Assembly (NCBI RefSeq): GCF_040957575.1
Contig: NZ_CP162601.1
Location: 868,001-932,000, forward strand
Reading direction: 5' to 3'
Source of the DNA: Vibrio sp. HB236076
Lineage (GTDB): Bacteria > Pseudomonadota > Gammaproteobacteria > Enterobacterales > Vibrionaceae
Length of the DNA: 64,000 bases
Notes under the pieces: generated by a model
Databases searched by the model: none
The model's input: only the letters and a program-made list of their open reading frames with translations
What the model was told of the DNA's origin: nothing
Position numbers and translations under genes: made by a program
Shown: piece by piece, positions 50,540-60,671 of the stretch
How positions within the stretch are numbered: the stretch's first letter is position 1
Layout: the number at the start of each line of letters is the position of its first letter

Positions 50540-52216
50540 TCAAGTGAGATCTTTTTCCCATAATACGAGTTTGTCGGTTGGCCAATCTTGGCCGAGTTGG
50601 TGGTAGCGCTGTTCAAGCACATGACGTTTGATTTTGAGCGTAGGGGTTAATATGCCATTGTCGATACTCCAAGGGGTATCAACGATCAAAGCCCCTTTGA
50701 TTTTTTCGTGACTATCGAGTGTTTGATTAAACTTGTGCAGATGTTCAGTGAGGCTTTTTTGATAGCGCTCAGGATCGAAAGACGACATCTCGGGCACCAC
50801 CACCAACAATATAGGGGCTGGCAGCCCTAACCCAATCAAGCACAACATGTCTGCACGCACGACATCGGCGAGTTTTTTTTCAATCGGCACCGGAGCAACA
50901 AACTTGCCTTTGGCTGTTTTAAAGGTATCTTTTTTGCGACCTTGAATGAACAGGTACCCTTCGTCATCGAGATAACCAATATCTCCGGTGTGTAACCATT
51001 CATCGGTGAAGCTCTCATTCGATGCTTCTTGCTGTAGATAATAACCCGAAAACACCCCGTGAGAGCGCACTAAAATCTCATCATCGTCGGCAATGCTTAT
51101 CTCTACTCCAGGCCCCGCTTGGCCGACACTGCCCACTTTATCACGCCGGTAGGGAAGGTTTAATGTGCTGTAAGCAAAGGTTTCCGTCATGCCCCAAGCT
51201 TCACAAATCGGTAAATCTAGCCGGTCGAACCACAACAACAAGGAAGGAGAAACCGGGGCAGAGCCACAGCCGAGCAAGCGGGTTGAGGCAAGCCCTAACC
51301 CCTTGGCAATCTTTTGCTTGATCAGGCGATTGACCAAAGGGATGGCCAATAATAGTGATAACTTGGTTGGCGGAAGTTTTTCTTCGATGCGTTGCTTAAA
51401 CAAGGTCCATAATCGCGGCACCGAAATAAATAACGTCGGTTGATGGGCTTTCAGATCGTCGACAAAGGTGTCGAGTGATTCAGGAAATGCCGTACAAGCG
51501 CCAGTCATGATGGAGGTGCCAAAGATATAGACACGCTCGGTGATATGAGCAAGCGGTAAATAGGAAAATAACCTGTCTTCGCCGGTCGCTTCAATCAGGC
51601 CAATCAATTTCTCGACAGACCAAATAAAGGCGCCATAAGTCAGTAACGCGCCTTTAGGGGTTCCCGAGGTCCCTGAAGTGTAGACAATCGACATTAAGTC
51701 ATCGTCATGATGCGTTGGTACGCCTTGATAGGGTTGGGCGGACTCAATTAAATCGCGAAAGTGCTTTTGACAAATCGGCGCGCTGTTGTAGGGCAAGGCA
51801 ATTGAGACAATGTCTGGGTGTTGGTGAATGACCGCTTGAGTGGCGCTGTTATCATCGAGTTTACCCGCAACGATCACCTTAGCTTCACTGTGCTCAATAC
51901 AGTAATTGATGGTCTCTTCATTGGCCGTTGGAAAAATCGGCACACTGACAAAGCCCCCCATCATAATCGCGAGGTCGACAATGAACCACTCGGCGCAGTT
52001 TTTCGACACTAAGGCCACTCGGTCGCCGGGCTCAAGGCCCAAAGAGTGTAAAACACTGACAAAGCACTGAACTTCACGAGCGACTTGGGCAAAGGTATAG
52101 TCGACAAATTGGCGCGAAGCGCGTTGCCGCAGATAGCATTGATCTGGCTTAGATTGTGCCCAATTTAGCAAAGCGAGATCGGGTGTTAAAGTTTCACGTT
52201 CCTGGTTCGGTTGCAT
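50540..52216 (-). CDS. AMP-binding long-chain fatty acid-CoA ligase
   Basis: An adenylate-forming enzyme that would activate fatty acids to acyl-CoA via acyl-AMP. The 558-residue protein has the P-loop-like motif SIVYTSGTSGTPKGALLT near residue 175, the acyl-binding A5 motif EAWGMTET near 335, and the adenosine/hinge motif EWLHTGDIGYLDDEGYLFIQGRKKD (about 408), followed by a lysine-containing C-terminal lid. It resembles the eukaryote-type/FadD15 long-chain group more than E. coli FadD. V. cholerae has a similar gene next to fusA2 (VC2341, from memory). It is monocistronic; substrate length is unknown. Confidence 0.87.
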   Translation of the reverse strand: MQPNQERETLTPDLALLNWAQSKPDQCYLRQRASRQFVDYTFAQVAREVQCFVSVLHSLGLEPGDRVALVSKNCAEWFIVDLAIMMGGFVSVPIFPTANEETINYCIEHSEAKVIVAGKLDDNSATQAVIHQHPDIVSIALPYNSAPICQKHFRDLIESAQPYQGVPTHHDDDLMSIVYTSGTSGTPKGALLTYGAFIWSVEKLIGLIEATGEDRLFSYLPLAHITERVYIFGTSIMTGACTAFPESLDTFVDDLKAHQPTLFISVPRLWTLFKQRIEEKLPPTKLSLLLAIPLVNRLIKQKIAKGLGLASTRLLGCGSAPVSPSLLLWFDRLDLPICEAWGMTETFAYSTLNLPYRRDKVGSVGQAGPGVEISIADDDEILVRSHGVFSGYYLQQEASNESFTDEWLHTGDIGYLDDEGYLFIQGRKKDTFKTAKGKFVAPVPIEKKLADVVRADMLCLIGLGLPAPILLVVVPEMSSFDPERYQKSLTEHLHKFNQTLDSHEKIKGALIVDTPWSIDNGILTPTLKIKRHVLEQRYHQLGQDWPTDKLVLWEKDLT

Positions 52217-52302
52217 AGACGCCCCCTTCTATGATTATTGTTATTATTGATTACTATAGAAGAGTGGTGAAATTTTGTCGTTTGTTTATCGCTTTGTGAG
52301 CA

Positions 52303-52863
52303 TCATACAGTGATCTCAGTCAGCAACTGATCGATTTGTGTGAGGTGATCGGCGCTGATGCCGGGGTTGCGAGAATACAGCGGCGCGTAACGATCGTCTA
52401 GCCAACCGTGTTGCCATCCTTGAGTATGAGCAATAAAGTGCTCGGCAAATTCAAGCGAAAACGATAAACACCCGGAAAGAACGGTATCGAGGTAGCTCAG
52501 TGCGATCGGTGATTGTGGATTGGGCGGTGGCGAGTTAGGTTGGATATAGACCCAAACTTGGCAGTTGTCTGTTAAGGGGACGTCACTGTCGATGTGATGA
52601 TTATCAAGCGCAACGCGCTGATAACCCCGTTCTCTTTGATCGAACAACGCTAAATCTTGTGGTTCGATGACCATTAAGACGCCGTTGGTTTGCCCCTCAC
52701 CGAGTTTGGCGACGAGAGGCGAGAGCGAATAACTGCGATCGATACTGCCCCAGTAGCGAACCAGGTTGTTGACCACGGCTGGGTATGTCTCGCCAACCTG
52801 ACCGGTCAGTTGTCTCGATTGTTGATTGATCAAACTGCCGTAGCCGAATAGATACTGTGTCAT
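52303..52863 (-). CDS. Gamma-glutamylcyclotransferase-like (AIG2/GGCT) family protein
   Basis: A 186-residue protein beginning MTQYLFGYGSLIN, the GGCT substrate-binding loop YGSL, with a probable catalytic glutamate in FDQRERGYQRV near residue 78. The family releases 5-oxoproline from gamma-glutamyl compounds, but which substrate this one uses is unknown. I start at the ATG at 52863, with AAAGGA 7 nt upstream. A longer frame exists, but its first 13 codons come from the upstream MITE-like element and lack a ribosome site. Confidence 0.78.
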   Translation of the reverse strand: MTQYLFGYGSLINQQSRQLTGQVGETYPAVVNNLVRYWGSIDRSYSLSPLVAKLGEGQTNGVLMVIEPQDLALFDQRERGYQRVALDNHHIDSDVPLTDNCQVWVYIQPNSPPPNPQSPIALSYLDTVLSGCLSFSLEFAEHFIAHTQGWQHGWLDDRYAPLYSRNPGISADHLTQIDQLLTEITV

Positions 52864-52885
52864 AGGTTTCCTTTTGTCTTGATTT

Positions 52886-53063
52886 ACACCAATCTCACTC
52901 AATAGCGGGTCACCCTAGCAGGTTAAAAAACTCGATAACATCGTTGTGAAAATAACGGGTAAAACAACGACTCACAGTCTTGTATTTACAAGCAAATAGG
53001 TTGCCTTGTTCTCAAGCTTGATTCTGCGCACTCATTGGCCACAGACTTAATCAGATTGGTATT
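52886..53063. repeat. MITE-like element with terminal inverted repeats
   Basis: About 178 bp bounded by ACACCAATCTCACT on the left and, inverted, ATACCAATCTGATT on the right. Near the left end GGTCACCCTAGC and an A run followed by ACTCG match the partial copy at 4851. No protein is encoded. The right terminal repeat contains the stop codon of zntB. It looks like a small non-autonomous transposon remnant. Confidence 0.65.
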
Positions 53064-54006
53064 ACTCTTTGTCGAACATGCGCAGTCGCTTGAGGATCCA
53101 CACTTCGATGGCAAAAATGCCCAAGAGCGCGATACAGAACAACACAAACGCAATGGGTGAGTCGGTGCCAGGAATACCGCCAACGTTCACGCCAAGTAAG
53201 CCGGTTAAAAAACTGGTAGGAAGAAATATGGCCGCAATCACAGAAAACAAGTAGGTGTTATGGTTCATTCTTTCCGCGTGATATTGTCGCAGCTCCCCTT
53301 TGATGATTTCAAGCTCACCTAAATAGAAATCCAATGTTTCGTTAATACGAGTAATGGTATTGAGCGCCTGGCGTAGGTGCAAACTGTCTGATTGAAGTGA
53401 CGGCAGCTCAGCTTCTTTTAGATCGGCAATCGCGTATTGTTGCGGCTTGATAAAACGCTTCATTTTTAACAAGGCCTTATGAGTTTGCATCATAGGCTCA
53501 CTCATCTCTAGCTCACTGTCATAGACTTCGATATCGTCTTCAAGCCCTTGTAAAAAATCATCAATATTTCGATTTAATCCATTGATCATTGCCAGTAGCA
53601 ATCGGTTGAGGCTCTGTGGCCCTTGGCCTTGTTGCAACTGGTTTTGAATGGATTGAACGGTTTTTGAGGGCGTACGGCGCACTGAAATGATCGCGCCTTG
53701 ATAATAGAGAATACGCAGGCTGAGCATATCTTCCGGGTTGGCATTGTCGTTGAGATTGACGCCGCGCAAAATCAACACAAAATCTTGCTCACTGAGCATA
53801 TCGAACATCGGGCGAGTATCATGGGCAAGTAAGCTGTCAATCGCGGCTTGTGGCACATTGTTTTGACTGAGCCACTCAGTGATCCCTTGGGCATCGCGGT
53901 GACAGTGATACCAATGATTGGCTTCAATCATTGGGTTATTGGTCGGCTTATATTGTGGGGTTTGGTCTTCGGTGAAGCCCCAGTGATGAATTAAAAAGTC
54001 AGTCAT
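53062..54006 (-). CDS. zntB: CorA-like zinc transporter ZntB
   Basis: A 314-residue CorA/2-TM family protein. A long cytoplasmic funnel of helices is followed by two C-terminal helices (about 252-272 and 283-303) with the loop motif GVNVGGIPG, the ZntB version of the CorA GMN signature. ZntB proteins import zinc, in the E. coli case with protons. AAAGGAT precedes the ATG. The TAA stop lies within the terminal repeat of the adjacent element, so the last codons may have been set by its insertion. Confidence 0.88.
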   Translation of the reverse strand: MTDFLIHHWGFTEDQTPQYKPTNNPMIEANHWYHCHRDAQGITEWLSQNNVPQAAIDSLLAHDTRPMFDMLSEQDFVLILRGVNLNDNANPEDMLSLRILYYQGAIISVRRTPSKTVQSIQNQLQQGQGPQSLNRLLLAMINGLNRNIDDFLQGLEDDIEVYDSELEMSEPMMQTHKALLKMKRFIKPQQYAIADLKEAELPSLQSDSLHLRQALNTITRINETLDFYLGELEIIKGELRQYHAERMNHNTYLFSVIAAIFLPTSFLTGLLGVNVGGIPGTDSPIAFVLFCIALLGIFAIEVWILKRLRMFDKE

Positions 54007-54054
54007 GCTAGATCCTTTAAATAGCCACGTGCTAAATGCTCGTGGCTTAGAATA

Positions 54055-55059
54055 TCACGCTTGCTCAAGGTAAGAATCTAATCTTTGTTCTAAAACGGCT
54101 TTTTCTGCTGAAGATAAAAAACTGGCATTAATGGCATGGCGGGTAAACAAGGCAATTTCACTTTTTTCCAGGGGGTGCACTTGGCTAACGGCAAGAAAAT
54201 TGTCGGTCATGTAACCACCAAAATACGCGGGGTCGTCAGAGTTAATCGTGACACAAAGCCCTTGTCTTAGTAACTCAACAATGTTGTGCTCCGCCATAGT
54301 GTTAAACACCTTGAGCTTGATGTTTGACAAAGGACACACGGTCAGTGGCATTTGCGATTGTTTGAGGGTGTCAACCAAGGCCGGGTCTTCGACACAGCGA
54401 ACGCCGTGATCAATTCTTTCTACGCCAAGTTGGTCGATGGAAACTTGAATATTGGCGGCCGGGCCTTCTTCTCCGGCGTGAGCTACGGTGAGAAACCCGT
54501 GCTCGCGAGCGGCGCTAAAAACGCGGGCAAACTTTTCAGGCGGGTGACCTTGCTCTGATGAGTCAAGGCCAACGGCAATAATTTGATCCTTGAAGGGCAG
54601 GGCTTGCTCGAGTGTGGTAAAAGCGTCTTGTTCTGAAAGGTGGCGTAAAAAGCACATAATAAGGTGACTGCTGATGCCAAGTTGGCGTCGGCCTTGTTCT
54701 AAAGCTTGTGAAATACCCGTGATGACAGTAGCAAAGTCGATGCCTCGCGCAATGTGAGTCTGTGGGTCAAAGAAAATTTCACAGTGCATGACGTTATCAG
54801 CTTGGCAGCGCAGCAGGTAAGCCCAAGTTAAATCGTAGAAGTCTTGTTGATGAACCAAGACGTTGGCGCCTTGATAGTAAATGTCGAGAAACGATTGTAG
54901 GTTTGAAAATTGGTAGGCTTTTGTTACTTCTTCTGGGCTACTGAAGGGAATGGCGATGCCATTTCGCTTTGCCAGTTTAAACATTAAATCGGGCTCTAAG
55001 CTGCCCTCGATGTGCAAGTGAAGCTCCACTTTAGGCAGTGCTTGAATAAAGGCTTCCAT
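54055..55059 (-). CDS. Adenine deaminase (adenosine deaminase superfamily, type 2)
   Basis: A zinc aminohydrolase of 334 residues with HLHIEGS (residue 14), HAGEEG near 193, RIDHGVR and [10 protein letters not shown]. Sequence stretches such as [12 protein letters not shown] and [19 protein letters not shown] closely resemble Pseudomonas PA0148, shown to deaminate adenine rather than adenosine. I therefore prefer adenine to hypoxanthine salvage over the common adenosine deaminase label. AAGGAG precedes the ATG; zntB follows 48 bp later. Confidence 0.85.
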   Translation of the reverse strand: MEAFIQALPKVELHLHIEGSLEPDLMFKLAKRNGIAIPFSSPEEVTKAYQFSNLQSFLDIYYQGANVLVHQQDFYDLTWAYLLRCQADNVMHCEIFFDPQTHIARGIDFATVITGISQALEQGRRQLGISSHLIMCFLRHLSEQDAFTTLEQALPFKDQIIAVGLDSSEQGHPPEKFARVFSAAREHGFLTVAHAGEEGPAANIQVSIDQLGVERIDHGVRCVEDPALVDTLKQSQMPLTVCPLSNIKLKVFNTMAEHNIVELLRQGLCVTINSDDPAYFGGYMTDNFLAVSQVHPLEKSEIALFTRHAINASFLSSAEKAVLEQRLDSYLEQA

Positions 55060-55163
55060 ACCTATCTCCTTACGTCACAAAGAAAGTGGCATTGCTTTTA
55101 GTAAAACAATGCCGATTTTCTTATTAAGTATAGGAAATAAAATCAATTATTCCGTGAGCGAGG

Positions 55164-56708
55164 CTACATTGCCGCAGGCCAGATAGAAGGTTCTGTGCTC
55201 TGAGTCAGTTTTTGTGATACGTATTGTTCAATTTGACCTTGTTGTTCTTGAGTCAGGTACAAACCCAGTTTGGTCCGACGCCACAAAATATCGTCAATTT
55301 TCACCGCCATTTCTTTTTCGATTAAATAATCCATTTCTCGTTGATATACCCCCGGAGCAAAGGCGCGGCCCATATCGGCTTCTTGATGGCACCCCTTGAG
55401 TAAATGCCAACTGTAACTGCCGTACTGATTGACGTATCGGCTGGCCGTTTGCGCGGAAAGCCAAGTGAAATTGGCACATAAGGCATCACACAATTGCTGG
55501 CGTGAACCACTAAATTGACCGCCTGGCAAGGGGTGGTGAGCCGTCCAAGGACGACCACAGTAATCGAAATACGGCGCGAGCTTGTTGACCGCTGCTTCTG
55601 CTAATTTTCGGTAGGTCGTCAGTTTACCGCCAAAGATTGACAAGATAGGGGCGTCATCGAGCTCTTGATCAATTTCCATGGTGTAATCGCGAGTCACGCT
55701 TTGGGCAGAATCTGACTCGTCATCGAGTAATGGCCTGACACCACTGTAGGTCCAAACCACGTCGTTGCGATTGAGCTGTTTGATAAAGTGTTGATTAACG
55801 ATATCCAACAAATAGTCGGTTTCATCGTCTGAGATTTCTACCTCTCGCGGATCACCTTGATAATCGACATCGGTGGTGCCAATGATCGAGAACTTATCGA
55901 GGTAAGGGATCACGAACACAATGCGCTGATCTTTATTTTGTAAAATGTACGCTTGCGGTTCATCGTGTACACGCGGGACAACCAAGTGAGACCCCTTGAC
56001 TAAGCGAATGCTGCGCGAAGATTCAATCTGTGTTTGCTGTTCAAAAAAGTCGGTGACCCAAGGGCCTGCGGCATTCACAAGGGCTTTCGCTCGGCGGTAA
56101 AATTGCTCACCGGTTTGCGTATCTTCCACGGTAATATCCCAGACACCATGGTTGCGCTCTGCATGGACAACCTTGCAATAGTTGCGAACTTCGGCGCCAT
56201 TCTCTTGAGCGGCAATCACATTGAGTAGTGTCATTCTCGCATCGTCGACCCAACAGTCTGAATACTCAAAACCGGTCTTAAATTCGGCTTTCATCAGACC
56301 AGACTCAGCGAGGTTGATCTTTTTGCTTTTGGCTAAGCTGCCGCGTTTGCCCAAGTGATCGTACAAGAAGAGTCCACAACGAATCATCCAAGCCGGGCGC
56401 AAAAATGGACGGTGTGGTAGTCGAAAGCGCATGGGGAAAGCAATATGGGGGGCCTTGTTAAGCAAAACTTCACGCTCGGCAAGGGCTTCGGACACGAGGC
56501 GAAATTCATAGTGCTCAAGGTAGCGCAGACCACCGTGAATCAATTTTGAACTGGCCGATGAGGTCGCGGATGCAAAGTCTTGTGCTTCAAACAAGGCGAC
56601 ATTGAGGCCGCGACCTGAGGCATCGGCTGCGATACCTGCACCATTAATTCCTCCACCTACGATGACCACATCGATAAGGGGAGCCTGTGTTGCTGTTTGT
56701 TGTGCCAT
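55164..56708 (-). CDS. glpD: Aerobic glycerol-3-phosphate dehydrogenase
   Basis: GlpD oxidises glycerol 3-phosphate to dihydroxyacetone phosphate at the inner membrane, feeding electrons to quinone. The protein has 514 residues from this start. The FAD-binding motif is DVVIVGGGINGAGIA near residue 12, and KLIHGGLRYLEHYEF, GTTDVDYQGDP and SIFGGKLTTYRKLAE follow. I use ATG 56708; the longer frame begins inside the GlpR-operator region. A GlpR operator lies just upstream. It is the last gene of the glp cluster. Confidence 0.95.
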   Translation of the reverse strand: MAQQTATQAPLIDVVIVGGGINGAGIAADASGRGLNVALFEAQDFASATSSASSKLIHGGLRYLEHYEFRLVSEALAEREVLLNKAPHIAFPMRFRLPHRPFLRPAWMIRCGLFLYDHLGKRGSLAKSKKINLAESGLMKAEFKTGFEYSDCWVDDARMTLLNVIAAQENGAEVRNYCKVVHAERNHGVWDITVEDTQTGEQFYRRAKALVNAAGPWVTDFFEQQTQIESSRSIRLVKGSHLVVPRVHDEPQAYILQNKDQRIVFVIPYLDKFSIIGTTDVDYQGDPREVEISDDETDYLLDIVNQHFIKQLNRNDVVWTYSGVRPLLDDESDSAQSVTRDYTMEIDQELDDAPILSIFGGKLTTYRKLAEAAVNKLAPYFDYCGRPWTAHHPLPGGQFSGSRQQLCDALCANFTWLSAQTASRYVNQYGSYSWHLLKGCHQEADMGRAFAPGVYQREMDYLIEKEMAVKIDDILWRRTKLGLYLTQEQQGQIEQYVSQKLTQSTEPSIWPAAM

Positions 56709-56733
56709 ATTCTTCACCACTGTACTTTGAGCA

Positions 56734-56742
56734 TTCGAGCAT
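56734..56742. promoter_or_regulatory. GlpR half-operator before glpD
   Basis: TTCGAGCAT equals one arm of the GlpR operator. It lies 24 bp downstream (glpD sense) of the full site and may be a secondary contact. Confidence 0.5.
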
Positions 56743-56765
56743 TTAATAACAAACATACTAGCTCA

Positions 56766-56783
56766 ACTTTCGAATTCGAGCAT
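56766..56783. promoter_or_regulatory. GlpR operator upstream of glpD
   Basis: ACTTTCGAATTCGAGCAT matches the GlpR palindrome ATGYTCG-W4-CGARCAT at 16 of 18 positions, 58 bp before the glpD start. It predicts glycerol 3-phosphate-inducible expression. Confidence 0.75.
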
Positions 56784-56823
56784 TAATTTTTTTCGTTTGT
56801 GAGTGTTTAGTGTGATTTAAGTA

Positions 56824-56859
56824 CAAAAAAAGCCAATATTGACGCTCAATATTGGCTTT
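56824..56859 (-). terminator. Intrinsic terminator downstream of glpR
   Basis: Read leftward: a 14-bp perfect stem AAAGCCAATATTGA/TCAATATTGGCTTT with a 3-nt loop, followed by T7. Confidence 0.9.
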
Positions 56860-56885
56860 GTTATTGGTTTGTCACAAGTTTGTGA

Positions 56886-57659
56886 TCACAAAGGCGTGTC
56901 GATGGTCTCGTAGCTGATCTCGTGCTCTTTTAAAATGGCCAGAATAGAAGCAGGGGGGAGCTGATCGGTAAACAGGCGATCGATTTGACTGATATTACCG
57001 AGCTTAACCATTGCATTGCGGCCAAATTTACTGTGGTCGACCGCGAGAAACACTTGGCGGCTGTTCTCAATAATCGCTTGTTTAACCCGCACTTCATGGT
57101 AATCGAAATCGAGTAACGAGCCATCGAAATCAATCCCGCTGATCCCCAGAATGCCAAAGTCTAAGCGAAATTGTTGTACAAAATCTAAGGTGGCTTCACC
57201 GACAATCCCACCGTCGCGGTTGCGAACTTCTCCCCCGGCCAAAATGACGTGAATATCTTGGTTCGCCAGCAGTAAACTTGCAACATTGAGGTTGTTCGTG
57301 ACTACTCTTAAGCGTTTGTTTTGATGGGACAAGGCTTTGGCCACGGCCTCTGGCGTGGTGCCGATATCGATAAAGAGTGTGGCGCCATCGGGAATGTGTT
57401 GAGCGAGTTGTTCCGCAATGCGATCTTTTTCGCTCAAATTTTGACTTTTCCGCGTCGAATAAGCGGTGTTTTCAGAACTCAAGGCTGCTGTTGCCCCACC
57501 GTGGTAACGACGAATTTGCTGGTTATCTGCTAACTCATTGAGATCGCGACGTATGGTTTGTGGGCTAACCTCAAACGTCTCGACGAGTTCCTCTGTACTG
57601 ACATAGCCTTTTTGTTTGACTAATTCGACAATTTGTTGATGTCGTGGTGAAGGCTTCAC
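56886..57659 (-). CDS. glpR: Glycerol-3-phosphate regulon repressor GlpR (DeoR family)
   Basis: GlpR represses the glp genes unless glycerol 3-phosphate is bound. The 257-residue protein has the DeoR winged helix (RHQQIVELVKQKGYVSTEELVETFEVSPQTIRRDL) and the sugar-phosphate sensor domain with DIGTTPEAVA near residue 98, GGEVRN, and DFDYHEVRVKQAII near 185. The start is GTG, with TAGGAG 8 nt upstream. It lies between glpK and glpD with terminators on both sides, so it is probably its own unit. Confidence 0.93.
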   Translation of the reverse strand: MKPSPRHQQIVELVKQKGYVSTEELVETFEVSPQTIRRDLNELADNQQIRRYHGGATAALSSENTAYSTRKSQNLSEKDRIAEQLAQHIPDGATLFIDIGTTPEAVAKALSHQNKRLRVVTNNLNVASLLLANQDIHVILAGGEVRNRDGGIVGEATLDFVQQFRLDFGILGISGIDFDGSLLDFDYHEVRVKQAIIENSRQVFLAVDHSKFGRNAMVKLGNISQIDRLFTDQLPPASILAILKEHEISYETIDTPL

Positions 57660-57822
57660 AATCCGACTCCTACTTGGTGGCGAGAAATATGGTATTAAAT
57701 ACGGGTTTTACAGCCGCAGCGCTTTCGACTTGAAAGGGGTGATATTGGGTATATCAACACCAAAGCAGCATAACACGCGTTTTGTTTCATCGCAGTACTT
57801 TGCCAACAAATTGTGAGCATTC

Positions 57823-57849
57823 GAAAAAAAAGCGCTCAATATGAGCGCT
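57823..57849 (-). terminator. Intrinsic terminator downstream of glpK
   Basis: Read leftward: stem AGCGCTCA/TGAGCGCT with a 3-nt loop followed by T8, immediately after the glpK stop. Confidence 0.9.
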
Positions 57850-57857
57850 TTTAGTCA

Positions 57858-59390
<1,533 letters not shown>

Positions 59391-59419
59391 TTATTTTTTT
59401 TGCGTTGTAATGTTATGGA

Positions 59420-60259
59420 TTAAGCGCTTTTGTGCGTTGGTAAAGCGTCTGATTGTTTTGTTGTTTCTTGTGCCGCTTGAGCTTTTGGTAAATATGGAGC
59501 AATGGCTTTGGGGTAGAGCCAAGCGCCAAAACACGCCCCGCCAATCGGCGCGAGAATCGGCACGATAAAGTAAGGGATGTCTGTCGGGCCAATTAAAGCG
59601 TGATCCCACCCTGCGAGATAAGCAAATAACTTGGGACCGAAGTCACGGGCCGGGTTCATGGCAAAGCCAGTTAAAGGGCCCAATGAGCTACCGATGACGG
59701 CGATCAGTAAACCAATTAACACCGGGCCTAATGCATTGTTAGGGGCGCCGTTATTATCGTCACCAAGGGCTAAGATGGCAAACATCAACACGGCGGTGAT
59801 CACAAACTCGACGGCAAAAGCGCCGGCAAAGGAGAGCGCAGGATTGGGATAAGTCGAAAATATCCCAGCCGTCGCCAGGGCATCAATACTGTCACGACTA
59901 AATTGATGGGTAATTTCATAGTCGATAAACAATTGTTGGTATAAGCCATACACCAAAGCGGCTCCCGCAAAAGCGCCGGCGATTTGTGAGGCGATGTAAG
60001 GTAAGACTTTGGCCTTGTCAAAGCCGTGAAATAGCGAGAGTGCAATGGTGACCGCGGGGTTAATGTGCGCGCCTGACACACCGGCAGTACAATAGATCGC
60101 AATGGTGACGCCAAATCCCCATACAATACTAATTTCCCATTGTCCAAATTGTGCGCCAGTGAGTACCAGCGCCGCGACGCAGCCCACGCCAAAGAATATT
60201 AGCAGTCCAGTGCCAATAAACTCTGCTAGGCATTCACCTTTTAAGTTTGAGTGTTCCAT
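59420..60259 (-). CDS. glpF: Glycerol facilitator GlpF
   Basis: A major intrinsic protein that lets glycerol diffuse across the inner membrane. The 279-residue protein has six membrane helices and the two NPA half-helices: SGAHINPAVTIAL near residue 66 and GFAMNPARDFGP near 200. The Arg and Asp after the second NPA are glycerol-channel markers. The C-terminal tail (from about 258) is hydrophilic. AAGGA precedes the ATG. It opens the glpFK operon, with GlpR-like sites upstream. Confidence 0.96.
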   Translation of the reverse strand: MEHSNLKGECLAEFIGTGLLIFFGVGCVAALVLTGAQFGQWEISIVWGFGVTIAIYCTAGVSGAHINPAVTIALSLFHGFDKAKVLPYIASQIAGAFAGAALVYGLYQQLFIDYEITHQFSRDSIDALATAGIFSTYPNPALSFAGAFAVEFVITAVLMFAILALGDDNNGAPNNALGPVLIGLLIAVIGSSLGPLTGFAMNPARDFGPKLFAYLAGWDHALIGPTDIPYFIVPILAPIGGACFGAWLYPKAIAPYLPKAQAAQETTKQSDALPTHKSA

Positions 60260-60370
60260 CGTTGAGTCCTTGTTTCACGTTAATTGTTTTTCACGTTATT
60301 GATTTTTTATTGTCATAATCAGTGTTTCGTTGCTTTGTTGTTATTGAAACACGGTCAGAGTGTTACATTT

Positions 60371-60388
60371 GTTATCGAATTCGAAAAC
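60371..60388. promoter_or_regulatory. GlpR operator-like site upstream of glpF
   Basis: GTTATCGAATTCGAAAAC keeps the TCGAATTCGA core of the GlpR palindrome (about 12 of 18 positions), 112 bp before glpF. Confidence 0.5.
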
Positions 60389-60402
60389 GCCTCGCGAACA
60401 AA

Positions 60403-60419
60403 AATGAGCGTTCGAGCAT
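60403..60419. promoter_or_regulatory. Second GlpR-like site upstream of glpF
   Basis: The half-site TTCGAGCAT (60411-60419) is preceded by ATGAGCG, an imperfect second arm. With the site at 60371 it suggests tandem GlpR binding at the glpFK promoter. The remaining spacer (60420-60580) is AT-rich with nothing else recognised. Confidence 0.5.
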
Positions 60420-60580
60420 GAAAATTAGCGCGTAAATGATATAAATGTTAACCAGATCAAATTTTAATGTTGTTTAACGAAGGTAAACGAGAATATAAAA
60501 CATTGATTTGTGATCGAGTCACTCGGGTAACGGTGTCTTTGGAAAAGGCGGTTAAGGAAATAGCAGGAGATTGAGGCGAT

Positions 60581-60606
60581 AAAAAAGCGCACTTAAGTGC
60601 GCTTTT
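60581..60606 (-). terminator. Intrinsic terminator downstream of dapD
   Basis: Palindrome AGCGCACTT/AAGTGCGCT followed, leftward, by T6. Confidence 0.85.
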
Positions 60607-60671
60607 GGTGGTACTTGGCTGACGAAATGACGGTGAACTCGCTTAATCGTGCAGGTCTCAACCGTTCAAAA

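Noticed and set aside
60501-60525. CRP site upstream of glpF (TGTGATCGAGTCAC)
   Set aside because: The spacing between half-sites is 5 bp rather than 6, and it is about 250 bp from glpF.
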